Shown: positions 1 through 12,093, numbered from the stretch's first letter. The stretch is DNA of 17,500 nucleotides from Halisarca cf. caerulea (GCA_963170055.1 CAUJGJ010000093.1:422501-440000), one strand, 5' to 3'. Translations and numbers: made by a program. Notes: generated by a model not told the origin, from the letters alone.

Positions 1-782
1 TTACAAAGCATCGTACAAGGACTTACAATCTCCATCGCCAGCATTTCGGAACCTTCCAGGTCTCCCTTCTACATAACACCCCCATCTCTAGCTATTGCAT
101 AATCATTCGAGTCACACGTGCATAAATTAACATCATTATCAGTTTTCGGAAAATCACTAACGGGTAAACGTTAGCTGATTTATCCGCTAGCTTACGGGTA
201 AAGTTTAACATTTGTTTCGCTATCTGAAAATAGATAACCGTGAATAGCGTTACCTTTATGTACTGTACTGTACTGTATGCATGTATGTGTGCTAGCATAA
301 TTTTGGAGAATATTTATTTGTGTATGGTTGTATCTTTTTGCCTTCATTGGCCCTAGTACAGTATACTGTATGTATGTATACATGCATATAGGAACCACGG
401 TGAGGGAGGGCTGGTGTATCTGGCAAAATGCAATTATGCTCTGAATAGAGGACACCTTGGGACAGCTCGTATTCTTTGTAAGGAGGTTGTCCTCTTTGAT
501 AGAATCAAAATGTATTAGAACTATGCATAGAAAATATTTTGGGACCTCAAGCTGTGTCCTTTAAAGAGAGGTTTATTGTACTGTGTCTTTTGGGAGAGTC
601 TACTGTCAGCACTTAAACTGTAGTGTGCTTATGTAAGTACATGCTTGTTTCTGTTATTCCACATATCTCAACATATGTAGCAGTAATACATAACTGCTAC
701 GTATGTTGTGAAAAACAGAGTGCATTATTTCGAAAGTTTGTGTCTCCTTGTGTACATTTCTAGTATATTGCATCCCCTGTAG
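1..782. other. Non-coding flank or intron upstream of the P450 exons
   Basis: I see no convincing exon here. It contains short GTAC/TGTACTGTACTG and GTATGTATG simple repeats around 255-290 and 365-385. The P450 gene must have earlier exons (membrane anchor through I-helix); none of their expected motifs, such as the I-helix oxygen-binding segment, is visible in any frame, so they probably lie left of the window. The last bases, with the polypyrimidine-poor end CATCCCCTGTAG, serve as the acceptor for the exon at 783. Confidence 0.5.
669..708. repeat. Stem-loop inverted repeat
   Basis: CAACATATGTAGCAGT (669-684) pairs with ACTGCTACGTATGTTG (693-708), one mismatch in 16, around an 8-base loop. 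It lies about 75 bp before the P450 acceptor at 781-782. It could be a foldback mobile-element remnant or simply a structured intron segment; no target duplication is evident. Confidence 0.6.
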
Positions 783-3206
<2,424 letters not shown>

Positions 3207-3374
3207 ACCAATGGAGGTGCATGGTTTCCAATTCAGTTTAATTCCATACACGTCCGCAGTACTTGTTTACCCCTTAATGTTTATAACTGCTCTATGTACG
3301 TATACATGTCTCACCATGTCTCTGTGTGCATTTAATATATTTGTTGACTAAGTTGCATCTGACTCCCAATATTC

Positions 3375-3375
<1 letters not shown>

Positions 3376-3440
<65 letters not shown>
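3376..3440. repeat. (TA)n microsatellite
   Basis: Pure alternating TA, about 64 bases, just downstream of the P450 stop codon. It is likely to be length-polymorphic. Confidence 0.95.
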
Positions 3441-3442
<2 letters not shown>

Positions 3443-3501
3443 TGGGAAATTTTCGCGACCAATAATAGTTGCGATTTTCGCAAATATTTTCAGATTTAGG
3501 G

Positions 3502-3502
<1 letters not shown>

Positions 3503-3543
<41 letters not shown>

Positions 3544-3597
3544 ATATATAATATATATATATATATATTATATATATATATATATAATATAATATAG
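3503..3597. repeat. Interrupted (TA)n / TAATA tract
   Basis: A second, imperfect TA tract broken by GTATGTATA and several TAATA steps. It is separated from the first by about 60 bp that include two oppositely oriented TTTTCGC/GCGA-like motifs. Confidence 0.9.
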
Positions 3598-3706
3598 GGT
3601 GGAATTGTATACTATATTATTGTAACTGAAGGGGCTGCACCTGGGATTGAAGAATTTGGAGGAAATCCAGAGTTTAAAATAATTATATGCATGCACATGT
3701 ATACCT

Positions 3707-4415
3707 AGTGTTCTCCCCAGGATTTTGCAAGGTGCTTAGCAATCACAATTGAGAAAAATTAAATTGCTACACCTCACAACACCGATAGCGAATCCTCACA
3801 ATCCAACCATTATGCAATGTTATTGCCAGAATTATAGTAAACCTAATGTACAAGTGAATCAAAAGAGTACTGTTTAATTAAACATGCTCGTATGTCTAAT
3901 ATTGAGGCAGTTCAGGATAAGGAGCACAACATTCCAAGGAAAATCTGATCTCCATCTTGGATCAACACCGCTGCTGCAGTGCTTGGCAGTACTAAAGCTA
4001 GGAGTGCTATCAGCAGGTACATTTCGCGATATCGCCTTTATGCGCGCAATGAGAACACGCATTGGCATATATGCGTATCGCGCCTTTGCCTAAAAATGGC
4101 CACTCTGCACGCTATTTAGTTTATTTGGTCTACAAGAAAAGGAAGGAATAACGAGAACGGTACTGCTATAACTGCAATCTATATATATTTCTATTTGTAT
4201 ACATAAACTCTTACGTTCGATAAACAGCTGCTTTTAACCATTGTGTTGAATCTGCCTGTTTTGTCTAGTTATCTTGGTGAGTGCAACCATGGTAAAACTG
4301 ACAAGGCTATTATATAGAGGACAGTTACATCCAAATTTAAGGAGTAGCGGCCGCTAAACCTTCCAAGATGAAGGTGTAGTGGGCCGCTACTCTAAAACGG
4401 CCTGGGGAGAACACT
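3707..4415. mobile_element. Non-autonomous inverted-repeat element, hAT-like ends
   Basis: AGTGTTCTCCCCAGG (3707-3721) is perfectly inverted at 4401-4415 (CCTGGGGAGAACACT). Flanks share ATACCT on both sides, consistent with a worn target duplication of several bases. The right part contains a further palindrome, GAGTAGCGGCC (4342-4352) against GGCCGCTACTC (4382-4392). No transposase reading frame is recognisable. CAGTGTTCTCC-type ends with a multi-base duplication suggest hAT, but class is uncertain. Confidence 0.65.
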
Positions 4416-5700
4416 GATACCTGCACACCCGACGAGTATGATTATAATTTTCTGGGGACCATGAGATTACAAAAAAATATGACAATATGATATGTCCATG
4501 CACAGCTAATCATGCAGCTGGTAGATATGCATTAAGTACTTTGCATACATTTTGCATAGGAATTAAGCATTTCCTTAATTGTATACGTAAGTGAAATCTC
4601 TACATATAGCTGGAATCTGACACCTTTGTATTCCAACACATATTGTTACTGGCATACTATAGCTAGACCATCCCGGGCATGAATGTGGACAGTCTAGCTT
4701 GCCATATTATATGCATGACATTATACATTCTCTCTGGATCCAATTAAATTATCATCTCATGATCGAGATGCATGCATGCAGTTATCATAATATAATTATA
4801 CAGTATAATCTGTCTATATATAACGTCCACGTGCACTCAAGGGACCAATTGCAAGTAATTATATATGCATGGTCTTAGTAGACAGGTGGTCCTTGCAGGT
4901 GTGCATCTGAGGTGCTTTGGTATTATATATATACCGAAATGGACTTTATATAGACCAGCCTATTGTGGTCTCTATATAGTTATAGGTGGTCTTTGAATGT
5001 GAGTGGTCTTTAAGACAGGCCAACTACTATATACGTTCTACGTACTGTAATACTTAAGTTTGGAAAGCGTCACTGTGAAATCCAACGACTTCCTATATCA
5101 TCCAAAATTTTCTTCAAGCCCCATTGAGTGCAAAGTAGAGAGATTCCACTGCATGTATATACTTTTGAAGTATACACCAAAATTGGATATATCCATCTTT
5201 GTTTACTTCCTGTCAGGGAAATTTCCAAAGACACCACTGAAATGCAGATCATGCACTGCTTCGCCCCATCTGACATCCCTTACACTGACATGTGTCCATT
5301 AATTTTTGAAACGAGCTAGCTCCAAATAATAAGAACACCTATGAACTAATTATAGGCAGTAGCGAAAAGACTTTCTGTTTGAAAGGTCACCGTTCTTGGT
5401 GGATGTTAATGTGGTGAATTCTTTCATAGGCAATGAAGATATTTCCCCGGTGCAATCAGGCGCACAAAAGACAGAAATGGCAAAAGTCTTTTGCAGAAAT
5501 ATTTGCTCTTAGCGTACTAATATCTCGAAACTACTCTTCCCCCCGGCGTTATAATTACGCACTGTATAATGTTTGCAACAACTTATTAAAATAGTCCCAC
5601 TTCTAAAATAGGAGTTTGGAATGCTGCATGAATTCAGATTTGGAAAGTGTCCTTTTGATATTCATTTAATTATTATATTTGATTGTCCAAACAAGTGATT
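4416..5700. other. Intergenic DNA without recognisable genes
   Basis: AT-rich sequence; short open frames on both strands around 5060-5320 show no domain or splice context. The only patterned part is a GTGGTCT-rich stretch noted separately. Confidence 0.5.
4880..5030. repeat. GTGGTCT-rich degenerate repeat
   Basis: The motif GGTGGTCC/GTGGTCT recurs at irregular spacing (near 4884, 4964, 4986 and 5002), each followed by an A/T-rich spacer containing TATATAG or TTTGAATG. It resembles low-grade interspersed repeat debris rather than a clean tandem array. Confidence 0.45.
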
Positions 5701-5724
5701 TAATGCCCAACTGTATATCCAGCT

Positions 5725-6035
5725 GCGCAGATTGCTGGCTGCCTGGTTGTCCAGTCAACTGGACAGATTGCTGGCCGTCCAATTGTCCAAGTGGGCCACC
5801 TGCACATACGTCTTATACACATACGTACATACGTATGTACATGTGCATCGGGATGATTGGTGGTCAGTTGGCTAACTGTCAGCACCCGGTTAGCTAACTG
5901 GACAAATTGCTGCTCGTCTGGTTGTCCAACCGGGCTACCTACATGTATGGTTGTGTACGGTTATGGTCATTATGGTTGGTCAGGAAGGCCAGTTGGCTAA
6001 CCGGTCGACCAGTTGAACAACTGGCGTCCCATTAA
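5725..6035. repeat. Diverged ~32 bp repeat family rich in CTGG/CCAG palindromes
   Basis: Three related copies of ACTGGACARATTGCTGGC...GTTGTCCA occur at about 5725-5753, 5758-5789 and 5896-5928. The surroundings carry many CAGTTGGCTAAC and GTTAGCTAACTGG segments, and a final GGCCAGTTGGCTAACCGG...CCAGTTGAACAACTGG part near 5988-6022. Copies are only partly alike and unevenly spaced. An open frame across it encodes Cys/Trp/Pro-rich repeats and is probably not a gene. Confidence 0.6.
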
Positions 6036-6097
6036 CCAACCAGAAAAGTTAGCAATAAGGTTATAGAACATAATATATTTATAATAATATAATATAG

Positions 6098-7030
6098 AAT
6101 GGATGGCTTCAGAGATGCCAATCTGCTGTTGGTGAGGTACATGTGGGTACCTTTAGACTGAGTCTATGGTATATACACTCTGGATCAGTATGGTGCTGAG
6201 GCTTGGGGGTGCATCAGGAGGATGGATTCCTTAGATCAGTTGTAGTTGAGGGCCCTCAGGATCATTTTTGGTGTAAACATATACTATATACCCCAGGGTA
6301 TCGCTGCTGGCAGAAATGGGCAACCTACCTCTACTGTGGGAGGCAAAGTTGAAGTGCATGTGTGGTGTTCTGGTACAGAGTTTTCTCCCCCATTTTGAGA
6401 ACTGGTGACTGAATTGTCCGAAAAGCTGCTAAAGATGCTGTCTGTCAGGGAAATGGTGTATGGTTGAAAACTTAAAGCATCTCCTGTTTCAGTTTGGCTG
6501 ATCTGACCTTTAAGGACAAACCATTAAGGAGCTCTTACCGCCTGAATTGAAAGCACATGCAATGTGCAGTATTAATATTGCTTGGAGAAGGATTACAGTT
6601 TCCTAGTTGATAGAGATGGAAAACTACGGTAACCAAAGTTATCAATTTTGAACGAGATGTTGTAACAGGTACTGTGATGTTCCTAGCAAGGCTTACAGAA
6701 CAGTGCTTATGAAATTGAGAGGGGAACAGCTCACTTCCACATAAAGTTGAAACTGGAAGATGGAGCCGGAGGGGTTCCTAGGGAAGAGCTGAATTTTTGC
6801 AAGGAATGTCCCTCTAGTGACGCTGAAGATGTTGAGCATTGGCTACTCCACAGTGATGCATGACAAGCCAGCAGAGTGATTCTCTTTGAAAAGTTACAAG
6901 CTCATCTCAGTCTGGATGATTTTGCATCAGTGTCTGGATGATGACCAGAATACTGCACTGAGTGATCTTGAAACTTGCAAGATTCCATCGATTATGTAGG
7001 CAATCATGTTCATGTGGACAGATAGATTTT
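6098..7030 (+). pseudogene. Decayed LINE (non-LTR retrotransposon) ORF2 C-terminal region
   Basis: Frame-hopping translation on the + strand gives pieces typical of the region after the LINE reverse-transcriptase core: GAEAWGCIRRMDSLDQL then LRALRIIFGV (6190-6280), SLLAEMGNLPLLWEAKLK (6300-6356), and a C-terminal Cys/His cluster CKECPSSDAEDVEHWLLHSD (6799-6860) with CxxC and HxxxH spacing. Reverse-transcriptase catalytic motifs are absent, so this is a 5'-truncated copy, as LINEs often leave. Several frameshifts and stops break it; it is non-functional. Clade is not determined from what remains. No clear poly(A) tail or target duplication is visible at the 3' end. Confidence 0.75.
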
Positions 7031-7534
7031 GTGTTTAGTAGTGCTTCATTTGACTGCTTGTCCTAGTGTCTTGTGACATGCTGCACTGACTAATCGTGAT
7101 CTGCTAATAACTATTTAGTATTACTGCCGGATTATCCCAATAATTAATTTTATTTTTATATATTGGGAGATTACATAAATATACAAATGTGCGCCAAAAT
7201 ATACCAAAATCGCTTTGAAATGCTTCTAACTGCACTGTATCGCTATTTCTCGGGCGAAAATAAAATTTGCGCGCTAATGTATGACGGCCATTTTTTTCGG
7301 TGTCAATCCTCTTACGGAGTACTACCGTGCTCCATATATATTGTGCATTTTAATCATTTTTTGGATGGGCTAAGGCGGTTTCTCCTTTCTAAAATATAAA
7401 AAATAGGTCGAATCTGGAATTGACGGTCTGGAATCGTGATCCTTGTTGACACACGTGCAGTAAGCTTCTAGCCTCCTATGTTGTGGATCGATCGAGTTAA
7501 AAGCTAAACTGAGGAGTCCGAGTGAAGAGAATTT
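7031..7534. other. Non-coding, possible 5' flank of the NACHT gene
   Basis: AT-rich DNA with no coding signal I trust. If the ATG at 7535 is a true start, roughly 7440-7534 would be 5' UTR and promoter-proximal sequence; I see no convincing TATA box at an appropriate distance. Confidence 0.35.
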
Positions 7535-7728
7535 ATGGCAGAGTCACTGGCAAAGGGTGATAACCCACCTTCTGCAGATCTACTTTCCATCCCAGGTAAT
7601 CATGAGTGATGAGTGCACACAACGCGCGTGTACCTACATGTTTGGCTTCTTGTAAGTCTGCAAATGTTTGATTCAGTTTGTTTACTTGTACAGATGGTGG
7701 TACAGAGAGAACGCGGAAGCTCAAAGAA
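7535..7728 (+). CDS. Candidate first two coding exons of the NACHT gene
   Basis: ATG at 7535 in TTTATGG context opens MAESLAKGDNPPSADLLSIP and reaches an exact donor CCCAG/GTAAT after 7595 (split codon, one base over). An acceptor TTGTACAG precedes 7694; exon 7694-7728 completes the split Asp codon and reads GGTERTRKLKE before a consensus donor GTATGT at 7729, ending in phase 0. The NACHT exon at 15888 also opens in phase 0, and the joined peptide RTRKLKE-ACQQLKDLHTS reads as a continuous hydrophilic helix. All of this supports one gene with an 8.2 kb second intron. Short exons can arise by chance, and an alternative acceptor at 8109 would end the frame within eight codons. The linkage is inference. 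Confidence 0.5.
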
Positions 7729-7883
7729 GTATGTGTGATCAATGATATATGCATTTGTACGTATGTATATATACTAGATGCTGAATAGTAATCATATGCG
7801 TGTGCATTCAAATTGATTTTTCGCTTGTCAATGAACACTTAGTCGTATACATATAGATATTGAGAAACAATTAATGGTGTGCC

Positions 7884-8001
7884 CATGTCCACACCCTGTG
7901 TCCATGATCCCCACCCCATGTCCATGTCCACACCCGTATCCATGATCCCCACCCCATGTCCATGTCCACACCCGTATCCATGATCCCCACACTGTGTCCA
8001 T
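7884..8001. repeat. ~38 bp minisatellite
   Basis: Three consecutive units starting near 7887, 7926 and 7964, each GTCCACACCCG/TGTATCCATGATCCCCAC-like, period 38-39. The first copy is short by the CATGTCCAT part and carries CTGTG in place of CGTA. Minus-strand open frames through it are low-complexity Gly/Trp/Asp/Met repeats and I do not regard them as genes. Confidence 0.85.
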
Positions 8002-8021
8002 GGTCTTTAGCAACCCACCCA

Positions 8022-8038
8022 CCCCCCCCCCCCCCCCC
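8022..8038. repeat. Poly-C (17) tract, G-run on the - strand
   Basis: An uninterrupted run of 17 C preceded by CCCACCCA. On the - strand this is a G-run able to form quadruplex structure and is a likely site of length variation or sequencing error. Confidence 0.85.
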
Positions 8039-8340
8039 TCCATGTACATGCATTGTCTCCACCACATAGGCAATTTAATGTTAAGCTTTTCTCCCTCGCT
8101 TTCATTTAGGATGTGAGATTGATAGCCACCTAACACATGTACACCATGTTAAATGCAGATATACTGTAACAGTACTTTGAATTCACTGCATATATAGCCA
8201 AGCTTGCCATGTAAAGACTGTACTTCACCATCACATAGCCACATTTATGTGGGAACATGCAGAATGTCTGAGGCCAGGATTTTCCTATTTTAAGCATCAG
8301 GATATACTTAAACCTGCAAGTGACACATATAAACAAAGTA

Positions 8341-8358
8341 CCGTAAATTCTCTAATTA
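8341..8358 (+). repeat. Left terminal inverted repeat of the pogo-type element
   Basis: CCGTAAATTCTCTAATTA, directly preceded by a TA target copy. Identical to the reverse complement of 13480-13497. Confidence 0.9.
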
Positions 8359-8452
8359 TTTGGCACTCTTATTATTCGGTAACCGCCTAAATAGGGTCTA
8401 ATTGCCTCAAATTTTTACTGAAAAATGGGCTACCCTAATTTTTGTCTATGAC

Positions 8453-8496
8453 TCTAATTATTCATCAGTATTAGGCTTGACTCTGATTATTCGTCA
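8453..8496 (+). promoter_or_regulatory. Subterminal repeats of the outer element, left
   Basis: CTCTAATTATTCATCA (8453-8468) and CTCTGATTATTCGTCA (8481-8496) repeat the TCTAATTAT core of the terminal repeat; a further TTATTATTCGG lies near 8369. Similar copies occur at the right end. They are candidate transposase-binding sites; this function is inferred from repetition and position only. Confidence 0.5.
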
Positions 8497-8647
8497 TCAC
8501 GAGGCTTTGTTCTTTTGTCCAGCTTCTTTATCTTGTGCTTCTGTCTTCTTTTCCTTTGTCGTTTTGTTCTTGTATCGTCTATAGCTCTGTTAAGTGCAGT
8601 GAGCACGCTGAGCAGAACTATCTAGTAGATTTCTAGACTGAACCGAA

Positions 8648-9590
8648 ATGGACAGCCAAGTTTCGCCAATGCCCAAATTGCCCCATTTTCCCGATGACAA
8701 TATTCCTAGCAGACTGTGCCTAGCAACGACCCCATCTTCTCCCGGAATGTCCTGGGATAGCGACTTAGATGGACGATTCAGCAACAGCGAGGAATCGGTT
8801 GAAGATATTGTTAATTTGGCTGTTCCAACACCATTGCCCAAGAAGAAAAGGCTGATAACAAAATTCTTCAAGCCAACAAATAGTGAACCACCTCTTTATG
8901 GTGGTACACCCTACTTTTTGCAGCGGTACAACCCGTGCCCGTCGCTTGCTTCTGCATGGTCCTTCTATGGGTCAGGCTATTCTACAGTCTAGCTCCACTA
9001 CAGTTAGTAATCCTGCAGCATCGAATATCACTGGAACCAGAAGAGCGGTGTACAAGAGCTACACATTGGTTAAGAAGCTGAAAGTGCTTCGATATGTCGC
9101 CAAAACCTCAGAAACAGAAGCGTCACGCCATTTTGGGATATCTCGTACCATCATCCAAGGATGGAAAGGCCTAGATAGGCAGCCCCAGAATAAGAATACT
9201 CTGAGGAAAAGGGCAAAAGCAAAGGTGGAGCTGGACATCCTACGGAGAGGACGTTGACATGGCAGTGTACCAATGGGTGCTGGAAATATGGGACCTAATT
9301 TTGCCCATACAAATAAAGAGAAAGGCCATCGATATGATTAAGACTGTAGTCATCCACTATTCAAGGCATCAACGGGGTGGCTTACACGGTTCGAGACCCA
9401 ACATTTTCTTGTGAGTCACCATCAAACATCCGTACAGCTAAAGTTACCAGCCCAGTTGGAAGCCAAGGTGAGAAGATTCTTGGATGGATGATGTTATAGA
9501 GCACATCGAATGCAACATGAGTTTGATAACAGCCTCATCATCAACATGGACGAGACCCCTATGTGCTTTGATATGCCATCCAGCACAACA
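8648..9590 (+). pseudogene. Pogo-type transposase, N-terminal part, broken
   Basis: ATG 8648 opens a Ser/Pro-rich leader ending in KKKRLITKFFKP (codons 65-76), then the frame shifts. A psq/CENP-B-type helix-turn-helix follows in another frame (9036-9190: RRAVYKSYTLVKKLKVLRY ... ASRHFGISRTIIQGW). A second DNA-binding segment (AVYQWVLEIW, about 9260-9300; FKASTGWLTRF, about 9358-9392; KLPAQLEAKVRRFL, about 9439-9480) needs another shift, and the catalytic core opens with SLIINMDETPMCFDMPS in which Asp 9549-9551 is the first DDD residue. At least three frameshifts are needed. The frame is interrupted at 9591 by the inner transposon. Non-functional. Confidence 0.85.
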
Positions 9591-9592
9591 AT

Positions 9593-9886
9593 AGACCATA
9601 TGCAATTCCACGCCCACCGCCCACGATAATGAGGTCACTGGAGGTCAACGGTGAAGGCGCCCCAGACTCGCCTATTCTGATGTATGGGGAAATGTCGTTT
9701 GAAGATCAAAATCGTTCTGTTACGAGACGCTCGACGACGTTATCGCTCTCAAAGCTGGTCATATTGTGATTTAGGTAGTCTCATAAGATTTGGTGTGTAT
9801 AAAATGTATAGATGCGGTCAATTCGCAGCGACAAGGCTGATTTTTCGTGTGTGAGAACCCCCTAAACACGTTTAGTTGTAAATTAG
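9593..9886 (+). repeat. Left long terminal inverted repeat of the inner element
   Basis: Matches the complement of about 12094-12387 from the AGACCATATG tip to AGTTGTAAATT. By eye I count about 13 substitutions over some 285 aligned bases, so the copies have drifted apart since insertion or differ by ancestry. The SAP-SWIM start codon lies about 70 bp inside the inner edge. Confidence 0.85.
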
Positions 9887-9956
9887 GCTAGCTGTATGTC
9901 TATATCTTCTAAGATTGAACTCGTATCGTCAGTAAATTTTGTTCATTGAGAGTAAA

Positions 9957-11045
9957 ATGTCGGTAAACACTAAATTCTGCCCATCTTCGGCTAATGTCAG
10001 AGAGTTGAAGGTTTTTCTCAAGCAACACGGTCTTAGCAACGCTGGGAACAAGCAAGAACTCGTTCAAAGGTGCTGCGATTATCTTAAAACGGAGGAATTG
10101 GAAGAAGAGATCGATGCTAGAGTATTTGTTGACTTTCTCGTTGAAAGAGCACCTGGTTTTGATGTTCTTCCTATGCAGTGGACTTCAGAGGGATTTCCAG
10201 TTATGCAGGAACATACTTTATGCTCATTCCTTAAGGCAAAGGGTGCATACACGAAAAACTACAAAACTGGTTTGCGACTGTGCCAATGTGGCCACCTCTC
10301 ACACATACAGAAAAGTGCCAGTCAGGTACCGTTGTTCCTCCGGGCTCGTTGCAGGCCAACAATGAAGAGGCAACCACCACATTATGAATGCTTCATACAA
10401 GTTGCAGAGGTGATGGCATGCAATGAGGATGAATCTACGAAATTAGAAATCGAAGGTGCCAATTGCCACTGTCCTGCTGGAGAGACACAGAGCTGTGTGC
10501 ACATAGCAGCTCTGTTACTGACATTAGCCGAAATAACACCAAAGGCTGGGACCAGTAAGCCATGTGCGTGGTCAAGACCATCCTGGCAGGCAAAAGCGCA
10601 AACATCCGCTGCTCTAGACTTTGGGCACGCTACGTCTGAGGGATATAAACCTTATACTGGGCCACTACTGGATACCAAAGCATTGCTGGCATCCTTTGAC
10701 AAAAGCACAGTAACGGGGAGTGAACTGTTTCATTCCATGGAAGAGGAAAGGGCTATCACAATCAATGAGGCAAAGAAAAGAGGAAACGATGCTGCCAAGT
10801 CAGTGCTCCGAGACCCCATAGATTACCTCCTCAACCTTGACAAAGATGTACTCAGTGTTGATGATCTTGTTTCTGCTTTGGCTGTGTCTCATGAAGAAGT
10901 GAAGCTGATCGCAGAAATGACTACAGGACAGCGGGAAAATCCATTGTGGATGGACGCACGTCAATGGAGGGTCACAGAGGCTGCTGGTCCTCTCAATGAT
11001 TATCTCCGTCCCGTCAATTATGCCTACTGTGTTAGGCATCATTGA
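9957..11045 (+). CDS. SAP + SWIM zinc-finger protein truncated at a YqaJ nuclease domain
   Basis: From ATG 9957 this is 362 codons, uninterrupted. Residues ~13-43 (NVRELKVFLKQHGLSNAGNK...) form a SAP domain, a DNA-binding helix-linker-helix; an acidic linker follows. CHCPAGETQSCVH (C170, C172, C180, H182) is a SWIM zinc finger. Residues 322-340 (TTGQRENPLWMDARQWRVT) match the opening of the YqaJ/lambda-exonuclease family. After about residue 340 the reading runs into antisense transposase sequence (PLNDYLRPVNYAYCVRHH), an artefact of deletion, so no nuclease catalytic residues remain. The full protein would be the accessory nuclease of an ISL2EU-like element. The clean frame contrasts with the dead transposase opposite. 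In-frame triplets upstream give no earlier ATG. Whether it is expressed is unknown. Confidence 0.85.
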   Translation: MSVNTKFCPSSANVRELKVFLKQHGLSNAGNKQELVQRCCDYLKTEELEEEIDARVFVDFLVERAPGFDVLPMQWTSEGFPVMQEHTLCSFLKAKGAYTKNYKTGLRLCQCGHLSHIQKSASQVPLFLRARCRPTMKRQPPHYECFIQVAEVMACNEDESTKLEIEGANCHCPAGETQSCVHIAALLLTLAEITPKAGTSKPCAWSRPSWQAKAQTSAALDFGHATSEGYKPYTGPLLDTKALLASFDKSTVTGSELFHSMEEERAITINEAKKRGNDAAKSVLRDPIDYLLNLDKDVLSVDDLVSALAVSHEEVKLIAEMTTGQRENPLWMDARQWRVTEAAGPLNDYLRPVNYAYCVRHH

Positions 11046-11998
11046 ATAAGGTTACTCTGTAGGCCCTATTGTTGTTTTTGGCCATTGAATGAGTGCTTCC
11101 AGCTGACGAGCAAGTAGGGGGATCCATTGACTAAGTGTGCGCGAAACCGTAGATTGGTCCACAAGAAAGCGGATGCCTAGATCCTCTTGTAAAAAGCCAC
11201 AGCGGATTCTCATTAGCGTAAGGAGCAGCCTCTGAGAGTTAGAGAGGTGGCAATAACGAGTCAAGCCAATAGGCTCCTTGGATGTACCAGCAGTTTCGGC
11301 TAGAACAGGGGCAAGCCACTCTAATAGAGTTGAGAACTGTGCATGGCTCAGTCCTGTATAAAAATGCATGGCATTACCATCCAGTAGGGTCACATTCAAT
11401 CTTTGCCGTGTTGAGCGCAGACTATGGATGTCTTGGGTAAGCTGTGCTACAGTCCTTTGTAAGGCCTCAATCTGTTTCTGTATATCTTCTGTTTTTTTAT
11501 CAGACTCTGGAATCTGCAGCGTGGCTTGGAAGGTGTCTTCAGAAACATTCTAATCTTCTTCCGCTTCAATCGGCTGTAATACTTTCTCCTGCATGGTAAC
11601 CTTCTGCAATACTCTCCTGACCTTAGGAGGTGGGGTTGTCACATGCAAGTCTTGACTTGTTGGTCGCTTAAATAGCACTGGTATGCGGTTTGGATCAGCC
11701 CTTGATGGTCCTACAAAATCTTTGTAATGGATGTAACGTTGCAGATAACAGATCCTGCTGTTGGTGTCCAAGTTTTCCCCCTTTCTCCACTTCTAGTGAG
11801 ATTGATCTGCTTGACCACAGTCTTCTTCACAGCATCTGGCATAACTTCAATGGTATGTAGACTGAGTAAATCTTTCGATTTGGGACAATCTGTCGCCGTT
11901 AATGCACTACACTCGCACAGTCTTTTCCCACTAACATCTTCTGAACACCGTCCTTTGCGATTTGAACAACCCCAAACACAGCACTGTCGCCTAGACAT
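10977..11998 (-). pseudogene. THAP-domain DDE transposase of the inner element, broken and C-terminally deleted
   Basis: ATG at 11998 opens SRRQCCVWGCSNRKGRC, the first zinc pair of a THAP finger, and continues to TWTPTAGSVICNV. About five extra bases near 11730-11734 shift the frame away from the HYKDFVGP that should supply the C-x2-H histidine; an RIPVLF box closes the domain. A TAG at 11550-11552 interrupts, after which the same frame gives a coiled coil (IQKQIEALQRTVAQLTQDI), the conserved FYTGLSHAQFSTLLEWL segment and a helix-turn-helix (DLGIRFLVDQSTVSRTL). A TAA at 11052-11054 interrupts again; then PNTVGIIDGTEIIIER carries the first catalytic Asp of the DDE core. Similarity ends near 10977, where the YqaJ gene begins on the other strand; the second Asp and the Glu are gone. 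Confidence 0.85.
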
Positions 11999-12093
11999 TT
12001 CAAAATCCACTACAGAATACTCTAAAATGATTGCCTATCCTTCACAGCCAAATCTATACGGCAGAATTGGGACAAATACCTCGATGAGATAGT

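Noticed and set aside
1..90. A 5' P450 exon or other coding exon at the window edge
   Set aside because: No frame shows P450 motifs and none reaches a splice site with a recognisable peptide.
8109..8132. Possible terminal exon after acceptor CTTTCATTTAG, ending in TAA after seven codons
   Set aside because: In phase with the exon ending at 7728, but it would give a protein of only about 40 residues; joining to the NACHT exon explains more. Kept only as an alternative.
7828..8136. Minus-strand Gly/Trp/Met-rich open frames
   Set aside because: They are translations of the minisatellite and the poly-C tract, with no domain or gene structure.
10800..11042. Separate - strand gene MMPNTVGIIDGTEI...
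   Set aside because: Only its first ~20 codons are transposase; the rest is antisense of the SAP-SWIM/YqaJ ORF across the deletion junction. It is the tail of the THAP transposase pseudogene.
11727..12092. 121-codon + strand open frame
   Set aside because: Antisense to the THAP domain coding region and running into the inverted repeat.
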